Below are positions 34,257 through 42,807 of a DNA stretch of 64,000 nucleotides, piece by piece. The position numbers were made by a program, and so were the translations under genes. The stretch covers positions 372,001-436,000 of the forward strand of contig NZ_CP061316.1 of the NCBI RefSeq assembly GCF_018688335.1, written 5' to 3'. Each line of letters opens with the position of its first letter. The first letter of the stretch is position 1. Source of the DNA: Polynucleobacter sp. AP-Jannik-300A-C4 (lineage in GTDB: Bacteria; Pseudomonadota; Gammaproteobacteria; Burkholderiales; Burkholderiaceae). The notes under the pieces were generated by a model that searched no databases, was not told the origin of the DNA, and worked only from the letters and a program-made list of their open reading frames with translations.

Positions 34257-34445
34257 ATGGAAAATCCAGTCATTACCGAGCATCGCATTCGTGGCGAGCG
34301 TTTCTATACGATTGAAAAGAGTAGCAAAATTGCGTTTTATACGACCAATATCGCTGCTGCACGCTACTGGGTAAAGCATGTCATTGATGGGGAGTCCATC
34401 CCCTTGCCGGCTGAAGAGGGTGGTCTGGAGACTCCTCAATCCTAA
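34257..34445 (+). CDS. Hypothetical protein, 62 aa
   Basis: This small soluble protein (ENPVITEHRIRGERFYTIEKSSKIAFYTTNIAAARYWVKHVIDGE) has a mixed alpha/beta look and no cysteines or membrane segment. It starts at ATG in a region divergent from rpoN. I recognise no family. An antisense 80-codon frame overlaps it but lacks a supporting ribosome-binding site. Confidence 0.55.
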   Translation: MENPVITEHRIRGERFYTIEKSSKIAFYTTNIAAARYWVKHVIDGESIPLPAEEGGLETPQS

Positions 34446-34538
34446 TTAGGGTTTTAGTATTGACAGAGTTGGCCTTGCCCAACAACTGATCACCAGAACT
34501 TGTTCTAAGTTGGGGTGCTTTTACCCCCTAGATATCCG

Positions 34539-34544
34539 TATAAT
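34539..34544 (+). promoter_or_regulatory. Possible -10 box
   Basis: A perfect TATAAT lies twelve bases before the ATG at 34556, within ATCCGTATAATTGCC. A closely similar sequence, GATATTTGTATAATTGAA, precedes ycgR2. No good -35 element is seen, and the start would give a very short leader. Confidence 0.35.
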
Positions 34545-34555
34545 TGCCAATTTAG

Positions 34556-34984
34556 ATGGTTTTCACCATGGGCAAGCCTTTTTCGATCAATCTCGTTGTA
34601 TTAGTTCTCTCCAGTTTTTTTGGGGTGAGCTTGGCGTATGCGCAGGCAAACGACGATTTGGTTACGGTGCTTGACGGTAAGCACTACACCATTGCTTACT
34701 ACAAAAGTTCTATCAAGTTATTGCCGCCTGACTGGAAAAAGGTTTGGATCATTACAAATCGAAAATCGAGTGATGGACAGTCTCGAGTGGCGTCAGTTCG
34801 TCGCAATATTCTTTTTAACTGCGCGCGCAATACCTACTCCACTTTAGCAACCGTCAATTATGCAGAGCCTATGGCAGGGGGCAAGCCAATGCTGCAAACC
34901 GGTTCTGGTTTCGAGTTAAATGATGAGCCAGTTCCCGAGGAAAGTCCTTTAGCAATTGTGCAGAGTCAAGTTTGTGCGCCTTAA
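34556..34984 (+). CDS. Exported protein, possibly surface-adhesin E-like
   Basis: This 142-residue protein has a signal peptide ending near LAYAQA, then a small domain with cysteines in NILFNCARNTYST and at the end (VQSQVCAP). The pattern of a mid-protein cysteine followed by an aromatic and Gly-rich strand and a C-terminal cysteine resembles the surface-adhesin E-like fold, as in the gene at 31319. It is the gene before ycgR1 by nine bases and may be transcribed with it. Function uncertain. Confidence 0.55.
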   Translation: MVFTMGKPFSINLVVLVLSSFFGVSLAYAQANDDLVTVLDGKHYTIAYYKSSIKLLPPDWKKVWIITNRKSSDGQSRVASVRRNILFNCARNTYSTLATVNYAEPMAGGKPMLQTGSGFELNDEPVPEESPLAIVQSQVCAP

Positions 34985-34993
34985 TTCAATCTC

Positions 34994-35752
34994 ATGAAAT
35001 TTAATATATTCCCTCCTGAAGCACTGAAAAGCATTGAACCTAAGTTTCATGTAGAGCCTCGTGCGATTGCGAAAACAATCGAGCGCGAGCTTCACAAAAA
35101 GCCGCTTGCCGGTTTATTTACACTTGATGGATCAGCAAGAGAATTGCCTGTATCGTTGTTGGATATTGCGCAAGGCTTATTGGTGATGAAGCCTCTAATC
35201 AAGCCTGAAGGTGGCCTGACTGGTTTAGTCGGCGGTCAAAGACTGGTTGTGCTGTGTGGCGACACTGGCAAGATGCAATTTTTAGCGAACAATCTCAAGC
35301 TAACTGAAGACGGCAATCTCACATGCCCTTTGCCAGCCGATTTAATTTTGATTCAGCGTAGAAAAGAATTCCGTACCTTAGGTCCCGGTGATGAGGACTT
35401 GAGCTTTGTCCTTTGCTTGGGTGCGGGCCAGGAATTACTAACGAAGGTGATTGATATTTCTGATCATGGAATGTTGTTAGATATTCGTTTGGGTGCAACT
35501 GAAGTAGAGGTTGGCCGGTATTGGCATTCTGGCTATTTTGAGCGCTTGAAATCACGCTCTACTACGATTGATCTTGTAATCAAGAATGTTCGTCCGGGAG
35601 CGGCGATGGATCGCATTCGTGCGGGCTGCGAACTATATGAGCCTAATAGGATGGTTCTAAAAGAGTTTGAAAGTACGCGCAGTGCTATCGAGAATGCTAG
35701 AGTTCAAGGTCGCCTTAATCGATGGTATCTAGGGGCATCGTGGCATGAATAA
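34994..35752 (+). CDS. ycgR: YcgR-like flagellar brake protein (PilZ domain), copy 1
   Basis: YcgR proteins bind cyclic di-GMP and slow the flagellar motor. This one has 252 residues: an N-terminal YcgR domain (about 15-120) and a PilZ domain with both c-di-GMP motifs, the RxxxR stretch in QRRKEFR and the DxSxxG stretch in DISDHGM. The C-terminus ends in a helix and WYLGASWHE, a tail also found in copy 2 at 43379. It begins the operon of membrane and chemosensory-like genes. Identification follows from the motifs and flagellar context. Confidence 0.87.
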   Translation: MKFNIFPPEALKSIEPKFHVEPRAIAKTIERELHKKPLAGLFTLDGSARELPVSLLDIAQGLLVMKPLIKPEGGLTGLVGGQRLVVLCGDTGKMQFLANNLKLTEDGNLTCPLPADLILIQRRKEFRTLGPGDEDLSFVLCLGAGQELLTKVIDISDHGMLLDIRLGATEVEVGRYWHSGYFERLKSRSTTIDLVIKNVRPGAAMDRIRAGCELYEPNRMVLKEFESTRSAIENARVQGRLNRWYLGASWHE

Positions 35753-35793
35753 TTTCGCTCCATGTGATTATCAAATATCCGAATGAATTGACT

Positions 35794-36609
35794 ATGAGCC
35801 TATTTGCCAACTTCACCACCGGAAAACTCATCATGATCATCAGTGCGCTGATGTTCATTGTGTTGCTGTATTTCTTTATCAAAGATTTTTACGGCAAGGT
35901 CGTTGAGGACGTCAAGACAAATGGAATTGGTCCTGAACCAATTGAACCGGTAGTGGTCGCAAGCCTTCAAAAAACGCATCAGCTTGAAGAAGTCATTAAT
36001 CAAAAAATTGCCAACATGAAGTTAGACCTCATGGCGGAGCGTTTACGTATTACATCAACAGCTGAAGTCTTAAAAAACCTTGCTGTTGAGCGACATCTTC
36101 CAGAGACTTTGTATCAGATCTATTTTGAGACTCGGGCATTTCCGAAAAAGAGTCTAGAGGCTCAACAAACCGATCTAGAGTGGCATGCGCAGGCTGGCAT
36201 TACAGATCTCAAAGTGGACCCCTTGCCTTTGGATGATGGCACTGTCATTCATTTCACCTTACATAACTACCCTTATACGCTCACTGCCATTAATCATCGA
36301 TTCGCTAGAACTTACTACGTGGAGTTGACACTGCGTGATGTGGATGATGTCAGATTGTTTGTGGTGCGCGTGAAGGCAAATGAAGCAACAGGGCGCGATA
36401 TTTTAGAGACTGCCATCATTGAGATGAAGTCGGGAGATTGGATTGATGACATCGCCAGTTGCCGTTTGTTAATGGATAAGCGTAAGACTGAGGTGCAGTT
36501 AATGGCAGAGCATCGTGAAGTGGAGATGCTCAAACAACGTTTTGTTTTAAATCATTCGGGTAATAAATTGAGCGCAAGCAAGACTGACTCTGGTCGTAAG
36601 AAAGGCTAG
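35794..36609 (+). CDS. Hypothetical single-pass membrane protein, 271 aa
   Basis: No family is recognised. An N-terminal membrane helix (GKLIMIISALMFIVLLYFFI) is followed by a charged coiled-coil-like stretch (residues about 45-85) and a folded region with strands (GTVIHFTLHNYPYTLTAINHRFARTYYVELTL). A basic C-terminal tail follows. The ATG at 35794 is taken as start; ten upstream residues from 35764 look untypical. It is the first of five coupled genes leading to flgA, so a role in the same envelope complex is likely. Confidence 0.6.
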   Translation: MSLFANFTTGKLIMIISALMFIVLLYFFIKDFYGKVVEDVKTNGIGPEPIEPVVVASLQKTHQLEEVINQKIANMKLDLMAERLRITSTAEVLKNLAVERHLPETLYQIYFETRAFPKKSLEAQQTDLEWHAQAGITDLKVDPLPLDDGTVIHFTLHNYPYTLTAINHRFARTYYVELTLRDVDDVRLFVVRVKANEATGRDILETAIIEMKSGDWIDDIASCRLLMDKRKTEVQLMAEHREVEMLKQRFVLNHSGNKLSASKTDSGRKKG

Positions 36610-36617
36610 AGACTATC

Positions 36618-37643
36618 TTGTTTTCACCTCAAATCCCTCGCTCACAGCGCAATCTGTATTTCTGGTTTTTGGCCTTCTCAGGCTTTTTAGTCGTCGTCTC
36701 TTTATTGACGCTATTAGGTGCTGCCAGTGAATTATCAAACGCTTCGATTGAGTTAAAAAACCTGAAAGTGGTGGGCCCGAATCTTGAGGACTTTGTTAAT
36801 ACGCAAAATATTGACTTTAGATTAAATGCTAAAAATACCCAACGTAGATTAAAGCCTGCGGACATCCCAAAGCTTGTGGATGATGCGATTATACCCGTGG
36901 GTATGGACGAGGCTGTTACGAGGGCCTTCCAATTCTTTGCTGAGTTTGAAAATAAGCGTTTCAAGCCAATTTTGACGGTCACTCTTCCGGTGATTGAATC
37001 TGTCGAGCCTGGCTCTCCCGCCGATTTGGCTGGTATTAAAGCTGGGGACCTTGTGTTGAATGTGAATTCAGTCAAAATTGAGTCGGTTATGGGTTTTTAT
37101 CTTGCCTTAAATGAGAAGCCATCCGCAGAGGTAGCGCTCAAACTTTTAAGGCATAAAAAAGATAATGTTTCGGTGGTGTTGCGTCTGATTGGCAAAGGCC
37201 CAATCAATGATAGTAATTGCGGGCTTAAATTTTTAACTCCGCCAGATGCTGTGTATTTAACTGAACAGGAAACCAAGCGCCAGGCCGATCAATATCGTCG
37301 CGATATGCTTCCTAGTATTCCAGTAGATTGGCGCCCTGAAGCTGCAAACAATCTCATGCAAACTGCTAAGCGCCTCAATCTCATTGCTAAAAGTGTGATT
37401 GACCCCTCTGGTGCCAATCCTGCAAAAATTCAGTCTAAGGATGTATTGGTTTGGCAGCACAAAAAGTTTCTAGAAAATGTGGATACGTATTTTTCTCTCA
37501 GAAGAAAAATTGAGAGTAGAAGTAGCTCCCACCTCATGGGTATGGGCGACGCAGTAGTTGGCTTTGTTTCTAGCCTGTTTATTTTTGCGATCGCATTGGG
37601 ATTATTCTTGTATCAGCGTCGAGTAACTGGTAAAAAATCATGA
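36618..37643 (+). CDS. PDZ-domain membrane protein
   Basis: This 341-residue protein has an N-terminal membrane helix (LYFWFLAFSGFLVVVSLLTLL). A PDZ domain lies around residues 128-190, with IESVEPGSPADLAGIKAGDLVLNVNSVKI, and a second membrane helix (VVGFVSSLFIFAIALGLFLY) near the C-terminus. The PDZ domain is therefore periplasmic, and probably binds a peptide or protein tail. No protease domain is present. It overlaps the CheW-like gene by four bases (ATGA). Confidence 0.72.
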   Translation: MFSPQIPRSQRNLYFWFLAFSGFLVVVSLLTLLGAASELSNASIELKNLKVVGPNLEDFVNTQNIDFRLNAKNTQRRLKPADIPKLVDDAIIPVGMDEAVTRAFQFFAEFENKRFKPILTVTLPVIESVEPGSPADLAGIKAGDLVLNVNSVKIESVMGFYLALNEKPSAEVALKLLRHKKDNVSVVLRLIGKGPINDSNCGLKFLTPPDAVYLTEQETKRQADQYRRDMLPSIPVDWRPEAANNLMQTAKRLNLIAKSVIDPSGANPAKIQSKDVLVWQHKKFLENVDTYFSLRRKIESRSSSHLMGMGDAVVGFVSSLFIFAIALGLFLYQRRVTGKKS

Positions 37644-38047
37644 CCAATCTTGAAAATCCAGAATACTGGCTTGGGATGCGCATCAATGGCGAGCGATATG
37701 TGCTCCCAGCGAGCTCAGTACAGTCTGTTTTTTTATACCCTGAGGCAGAGCAATCCTTAAAGGATTTAAGAATCAGTGGTGTAGTGGTTCATGAGGGTGC
37801 ACCGGTTTATCTGCGTAACCATTTTCAGGTGCTGCGGTTTAATCGTCGATCAGAAAATATTGCCGATTGGCAGCAAGTGCTTAAGCCAGGGGCTGCGCCT
37901 TGGATCGTCGTATTAAAGGATGGCCTTAATAAGGGCCTTGGTTTTAGGGTGAATAATATCTCCGGCCCCTTTCATGGATCAGTTTTAAGTGATTCATTAT
38001 TTGTGCATCACAATGGGATCGATCATCTTTTGGTGGAGGCTTCCTAG
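37640..38047 (+). CDS. CheW-like protein, PilI type
   Basis: This 135-residue cytoplasmic protein matches the CheW fold by pattern: GMRINGERYVLPASSVQSV at the start, an internal strand-turn SGVVVHEGAPVYLRNHFQVL, and WIVVLKDGLNKGLGFRVNNISGPF. CheW/PilI proteins join a chemoreceptor to its kinase. The similarity was seen by eye, and a profile search is needed. It lies between the PDZ protein and a PilJ-like membrane protein. It starts inside the previous gene's stop. Confidence 0.6.
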   Translation: MTNLENPEYWLGMRINGERYVLPASSVQSVFLYPEAEQSLKDLRISGVVVHEGAPVYLRNHFQVLRFNRRSENIADWQQVLKPGAAPWIVVLKDGLNKGLGFRVNNISGPFHGSVLSDSLFVHHNGIDHLLVEAS

Positions 38048-38087
38048 AGCTGGGTGACTGGTCTCATTCATTAGCTAGAAAAAATAT

Positions 38088-40034
38088 ATGAGCAAAAAAT
38101 ATAAAAACCATATCTTTCAGCGAGCGACGATGCCTTGGCGTTGGTTAGCAATTGTCTCGTTTGTGATTGCGCTAGTCACTAGCGTTAGTGCATTTATTAC
38201 GGCGCGTGATTGGGTATCTGATGGGAAGTATTTACAGTCGATTGATATTGAGCAGATTGAGGTACTCCGTCTTATCCCAGCATTAAAAGTGTTGCAATCT
38301 CAAACGAGCAGTACTGTTGGTCTAGAGCCCAGCTTTTTTAATAATCTTAAAAAATCAGACGGCCTCTTTAAATCCATTACAGATGACGTTAAGCTGCCTG
38401 TAGATGCTCCAGCAACTGACTCTGGGCCAGCGAAAAGTCCTGCTATGAATTCGGCAAGTCCAGCTCAGAGTGCGGACACTGCTAAGTTGGCTACTCTCTC
38501 TGATAATCCTGCGCTGGCCTTTTTCCAAAAGTTAGATGCCAAAATTATGAAGGTGGTCTTCGGTAAGCCAGATAAATACGCTCATCTTGCTGAAGAAAAG
38601 CTAGATGCATCCGAAGTTCAACCGGCTGAAGCGAAGTCATCTAAAGTTGCTAGCGTTCAGGATGTGCTGCTGGGAGCAAAGAGGGCAGAACAAGCAATGG
38701 GCACGGTTTTAGTGCAAGAAAAAAGTCTGGCTGGATTGGGGATTCTTGCAAAATCAGCAGAAGTCTTATTGTCGCCAAAAGGCGTTTTAGATTTAGATAA
38801 GATTTCCAGTGATTCTCCAGCAAAAAAATATGCAGAAAGTCTGAATGCCTTTCTTAGGGCAAATGATGCTTGGCAGAAAAACATCACTGACGCGGCTAGC
38901 ACCTCCGAGCTTCAAAAAGCTTTAGGTACGGTAATCGATCAAAAAGTATTGCTTGAAATTGAGTTGGGTAAAAAAGTCTCTGGAAAATCACCTCCTAAGT
39001 TGAATGAGGTGATGACCAAGGTTCATCAAACTCCTTGGCATACAAAATTGCCTCAAGAAAGTGCTTTAGCAATCAAGCTTTATTCAACGGGCATGACAAC
39101 GATTCGTGATTTTGCTTCTAGTCATGAAGCATTAAGAGTAGTGGCTCAACAAAACTCTCAAGATTTAGGATTCTTTGACTTTAAAACTGCCGGTGGATTT
39201 TTGGGGCTGACTATTGTTTCCGTTGTTGGCATATTGGGTTTTGCTATTGGTGGCTTCATGTTCTCCCGAAACACCAACTTAAATGCCCTTGATTTACAGC
39301 GCACATCAAAAGTGGCTTCTGCTGCCGATCAACTCTTAAGCTCAATTGACTTGGGCTTTGCTAATGCACCAAGTATGAAAGCGATGGATCCGCCTAAGAG
39401 TGAGCCTCAGCCTGCTGCTCCTCAGCGCGCGCCGCAACCCGCTACAGATGCGACTTCGCCTGAATTGAAAACAGTGGTGAATGTGATTTCTGAGCTGAGT
39501 GGCGATTTGAAGCAGAAGATCAGTGATATTGAGCGTCGCTTCAAGTTACTTAGCCAGTTAAGTAATAAGCTACGACATTCTGTTAACACCTTGCAAGATA
39601 AGGCTGCGCAAATACGCCCTGCCGACTCTGGTGGCAATGAGCAAGCCTATTCAGGCTCTACTGAGAGAGCAAGCAGAGTTGGGCCTTTAGATCAGCTGCA
39701 AGATGCATTCTTCGCCTTGAAACAGCAGGGCGTCAGATTGTACTTAGCTATCTTAGATAACCACTCTAGTAAACAGTTGGCAGTAGAGACTGAGCAACTC
39801 AATCTATTGGTTGATCGTGTTGAGGCAACTGTCTCAAAAATGAGAGGTTCTCTTGCTATAGCTTTAGAACAGGCGGCCGCTACTGAGCAATTTGCTCCAG
39901 AAATTTCTCTTGAGGCAATTGAGCTTTTGGGCATGGACGCCAAACAAGTGATACGTGATCTCGATAGTTGGGAAGAAGAGTTTGATGGCTTGGGTCAAGA
40001 ATTCTCAGATTTGAAGCGTCAAGCAAAAACTTAA
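38088..40034 (+). CDS. PilJ/MCP-like membrane protein without a canonical signalling tip
   Basis: This 648-residue protein has a membrane helix at about residues 18-38 (WLAIVSFVIALVTSVSAFI), a long periplasmic helical region of about 330 residues, and a second helix at about 375-395 (GLTIVSVVGILGFAIGGFMF). It thus has the architecture of a chemoreceptor. The cytoplasmic part is coiled coil. A segment LAVETEQLNLLVDRVEATVSKM resembles the PilJ stretch FAVVADEVQRLAERSANATRQI, but the near-universal receptor tip EAARAGE is absent. I call it a degenerate receptor. It probably pairs with the following CheA-like gene. Confidence 0.5.
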   Translation: MSKKYKNHIFQRATMPWRWLAIVSFVIALVTSVSAFITARDWVSDGKYLQSIDIEQIEVLRLIPALKVLQSQTSSTVGLEPSFFNNLKKSDGLFKSITDDVKLPVDAPATDSGPAKSPAMNSASPAQSADTAKLATLSDNPALAFFQKLDAKIMKVVFGKPDKYAHLAEEKLDASEVQPAEAKSSKVASVQDVLLGAKRAEQAMGTVLVQEKSLAGLGILAKSAEVLLSPKGVLDLDKISSDSPAKKYAESLNAFLRANDAWQKNITDAASTSELQKALGTVIDQKVLLEIELGKKVSGKSPPKLNEVMTKVHQTPWHTKLPQESALAIKLYSTGMTTIRDFASSHEALRVVAQQNSQDLGFFDFKTAGGFLGLTIVSVVGILGFAIGGFMFSRNTNLNALDLQRTSKVASAADQLLSSIDLGFANAPSMKAMDPPKSEPQPAAPQRAPQPATDATSPELKTVVNVISELSGDLKQKISDIERRFKLLSQLSNKLRHSVNTLQDKAAQIRPADSGGNEQAYSGSTERASRVGPLDQLQDAFFALKQQGVRLYLAILDNHSSKQLAVETEQLNLLVDRVEATVSKMRGSLAIALEQAAATEQFAPEISLEAIELLGMDAKQVIRDLDSWEEEFDGLGQEFSDLKRQAKT

Positions 40035-40065
40035 TACGGTTAACTAGAGATAAAGCACACATCCC

Positions 40066-41643
40066 ATGTCTGAAGAAAAACCGCTATTTTTAATTGACGT
40101 TGATCGGGCAATTGAGGGCTTAGTATCCTCTGTGCCTGCCAATGGCGGTACTGGTTCAGCTAGGCTTGAGTCTTCTGTAATGTATTGCGTTGATTTAGCC
40201 AATGCCCTTGATGGCGCTGGCCTAGATGCATTAAGTGGATTTGCAAGTGAGTTATCTGAGAGCTTTACGGCTAATAGCTCCCAAGCATTTTTATTGATCC
40301 CAGATTTAATCGCGCTGGTCAACGCAGAAGCTTCGCATATTCACAGTTCCGGTGAGTCCGGCGCCTTGGTGAGTGTCGAGCAACTAAACCAGGCTAAGAC
40401 TGCATTCGAGCAGAAGCTGGCTCAACTAAAAGCGGGCGCTCCAGTTTCTAAAGAACCTATCTCACTACTAGTGTCTGTCGCCGAAACTATTGAACCAGTG
40501 ATTGAGTTAGAAGCTCAGCCTACAGCCCAGCCAATAGCACCCATCCCCGAAGATGAGTATGTAGATGAGTTTCCAAATCAAGAGTTTGCTTCCGATCTTA
40601 AAGAGGGTTTGCGCGCTCCTGAAAAAAGTCCTGAGTCTCAAGCTCAAACTCAGAGCCCGCAAGCTCGAGTTGAGTCTGATGCACCTAGTGATCGAGAGAT
40701 TGAACTAAACCGTACGCTAGATCGCACGATTAGTGAGTTGAAGAATCTCTTTGCACCTAGGCAAGAGTCCCCGCCAGTGCTTGTGCCAGAGCCAAAGCCA
40801 AAAGCGTTTTCGATCCCTGAAGGCTTATCTCAGCCGATCGATCGGGCAAGTGCTTTTGAGTATTCGAGTAACTCACGTTTATTGGACAAGCACTATGTTT
40901 TGGATCGATCGACGAATTTAAATCGATTACAAAAAGCCCGTAGCTTAGCTGGTAAAGGGAATGGTTGGAGTGGAGTCGAACTCGATTTTGTATTAAGCAA
41001 AGAGCAAGATGAATTGATTCGCGTAGGACAACAATCTTTGCGACATATTTTTGACAACTTAACTGATGAGTTGTTGATTGATGAAGTCTATGCAGACGCA
41101 GACGTTGCGCAGCAGTTATTAACCATCCTGAGTATTTTGCCGCCATGCCCAAGCATTTTTGCTGTGCAGCAAGAGCTCATGATTTTTATCGATTTGGACC
41201 ACATTTCTTTATCTCAAGAGCATTTGTTGGCGGTTGGCAGCATGATGGCTGAAATCGGCGGCTCTTTGGAGGTTCATCACGAGGGCGTTCGTCTCTCCTG
41301 CCCATCTAGTCTTTTAAGAATGCCGATGGCCTATTTCTCGCGTCATGGAGAGTATTTTGCGGTATCCGCGATCCAGTATTTAGGCGAAGAACAGTTAGAT
41401 AAGCTTGCTAGTTCAAAAGTAGACTCTTTGGGTGAAATCATCCATCCCGCTAGGAAGATTGCTATTCGGGCAGGTTTGGAAACTTATTGGATCTATGCCC
41501 ACGAGTTTATGGGGGTTGAGAATATGAATATCCACCAAAACATTCCCGCGGCATTAGAGCGGCCTCATTGGTTGGCTGGTGTAGCTTTGGATGGTGCAAA
41601 TACTGTCTATTCTTGGGTTGCCTTGGATCGGTACGTCAGATAA
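40066..41643 (+). CDS. Degenerate CheA-like protein
   Basis: The 525-residue product is soluble. Residues 1-110 are helical, without a phospho-acceptor HxxKG motif. A Pro/Glu/Gln-rich linker (about 150-260) follows. The C-terminal half resembles CheA: MMAEIGGSLEVHHEG matches the end of its ATPase domain, and TYWIYAHEFMGVENMNIH plus LAGVALDGANTVYSWVALDRYV matches the CheW-like P5 domain. The N, G1 and G2 ATP-binding boxes are not recognisable. A scaffold role without kinase activity is inferred. The stop overlaps the flgA start. Confidence 0.5.
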   Translation: MSEEKPLFLIDVDRAIEGLVSSVPANGGTGSARLESSVMYCVDLANALDGAGLDALSGFASELSESFTANSSQAFLLIPDLIALVNAEASHIHSSGESGALVSVEQLNQAKTAFEQKLAQLKAGAPVSKEPISLLVSVAETIEPVIELEAQPTAQPIAPIPEDEYVDEFPNQEFASDLKEGLRAPEKSPESQAQTQSPQARVESDAPSDREIELNRTLDRTISELKNLFAPRQESPPVLVPEPKPKAFSIPEGLSQPIDRASAFEYSSNSRLLDKHYVLDRSTNLNRLQKARSLAGKGNGWSGVELDFVLSKEQDELIRVGQQSLRHIFDNLTDELLIDEVYADADVAQQLLTILSILPPCPSIFAVQQELMIFIDLDHISLSQEHLLAVGSMMAEIGGSLEVHHEGVRLSCPSSLLRMPMAYFSRHGEYFAVSAIQYLGEEQLDKLASSKVDSLGEIIHPARKIAIRAGLETYWIYAHEFMGVENMNIHQNIPAALERPHWLAGVALDGANTVYSWVALDRYVR

Positions 41644-42332
41644 TGCGCTTGCTCGGCTTTGCTCTATTCGCATACCTAGTTCAATTTCTTGCGGCATTTA
41701 GTGTTCAGGCTGCCTTGCCTCCCGATGTGGAGGCGTCCATGAAGCGCTTCATTCAAAAAAGCCCTAGTGTGAATGGTCTGCGTGTTGAGGTGCAACTGGT
41801 GGAGCCAAATCAGGTGATTCCGGCCTGCTTAGGGGGTTCTATTGAGATATTGACCCCTCCCGGTGTGCGGCTCTGGGGTAGAAGTACTTTGCAATTGCGC
41901 TGTGCCAAGGCCTCTTGGATGGTCAATGTGCCTGTCAATATCCACGCTTATGGGGATTATGTAGTGGCTAGCCGCTACCTTGCTTTTGGGCAAAAAATCG
42001 AAAATGGCGATATTCGGGTGATTGAGGGGGATTTAACTACCTTGCCCGATGATGTCTTGAGGACCCCTCGAGCTGCCTACGAAAAGGTATTGAGTCGCTC
42101 GCTACAAATGGGGTCACCAATTGGGCTAAACGATTTAAAGGAATCATCCGTAATAAAGGTAGGAGATCCTGTTTTGATCCAATTAGTGGGTAAGGGATTT
42201 CAGGTATCGGGAGAAGGAACTGCCCAAACCGCCGGAATGATAGGTGATATGGTGCGTGTGCGCCTGATGGACGGTCAGGTCTTGCAAGGCAAGGTTTTAA
42301 GGCCGGGCGTGATCGGGGTTAATGTAGAGTGA
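41643..42332 (+). CDS. flgA: FlgA, flagellar P-ring assembly chaperone
   Basis: This periplasmic protein of about 229 residues helps assemble the P-ring around the flagellar rod. It has a signal peptide (ALFAYLVQFLAAFSVQAA), then the SAF-type domain with VASRYLAFGQKIENGDIRVIEGDLTTLPDDVL and a C-terminal barrel (GEGTAQTAGMIGDMVRVRLMDGQVLQGKVL). The ATG overlaps the stop of the CheA-like gene, so translation is coupled to that unusual operon. FlgA normally lies next to flgB or flgM; here flgM follows. Confidence 0.92.
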   Translation: MRLLGFALFAYLVQFLAAFSVQAALPPDVEASMKRFIQKSPSVNGLRVEVQLVEPNQVIPACLGGSIEILTPPGVRLWGRSTLQLRCAKASWMVNVPVNIHAYGDYVVASRYLAFGQKIENGDIRVIEGDLTTLPDDVLRTPRAAYEKVLSRSLQMGSPIGLNDLKESSVIKVGDPVLIQLVGKGFQVSGEGTAQTAGMIGDMVRVRLMDGQVLQGKVLRPGVIGVNVE

Positions 42333-42432
42333 GCGTTGCTTCACTTTATGCGGTAAAGTTGTGAAACAAGGCAGTTTTTTAGTGGTAATTAGCAGTAAAA
42401 TTTCGCTGTAACGCAGTACTTAGGAGAATGAG

Positions 42433-42768
42433 ATGAAGATTAATGAGAATGCACCACTGATTCCACCAAATTCAGGAGTGGCTAAACCCACACCAGGCTC
42501 AAACTCGGCTGCTGTAAATAACACTGCTGCTAAAGCCAATGCTGATGTAGTTTCTGGTCCAGCTGTTAATTTAGATATCAGCCTGACTGCAAAGTTGGCT
42601 GAAGTTCAAAATGATTCCAAGGCAAGTAAAGCAAGCGACGAAGCTTTGATTGAAAAGTTGCGCGCTAAAGTTGCTGCTGGTGAATTTGAGATTGATTACA
42701 AGAAAATCTCTCAAGCGATGCTCAAAGATGTCGTTGCAGCAATTGGTCAAAAGCCCAATCGCGCATAA
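42433..42768 (+). CDS. flgM: FlgM, anti-sigma-28 factor
   Basis: FlgM binds FliA and is exported when the hook is complete, releasing late gene expression. This copy has 111 residues: a flexible Ala/Asn/Pro-rich N-terminal export region, then the FliA-binding part with VNLDISLTAKLAEVQ, DEALIEKLRAKVAAGEFEIDYKKISQAMLKDVV. The segment from GEFEIDYKKIS is a typical FlgM signature. It follows flgA by 100 bases and precedes flgN. The cognate FliA is encoded at 45739-46428. Confidence 0.92.
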   Translation: MKINENAPLIPPNSGVAKPTPGSNSAAVNNTAAKANADVVSGPAVNLDISLTAKLAEVQNDSKASKASDEALIEKLRAKVAAGEFEIDYKKISQAMLKDVVAAIGQKPNRA

Positions 42769-42807
42769 CTGACTTCTAGCTAGTTTTCGTAACACCCCCA
42801 AAAAACC

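Noticed and set aside
34197..34439. 80-codon minus-strand frame upstream of rpoN
   Set aside because: It overlaps the 62-residue plus-strand gene and has no ribosome-binding site or family pattern.
36629..37075. 148-codon antisense frame in the PDZ gene
   Set aside because: Shadow frame: the plus-strand PDZ motif is clear.
42355..42400. Sigma-28-like TAAAGTT...GGCAG before flgM
   Set aside because: Spacing and the -10 part are poor, so no promoter is claimed.
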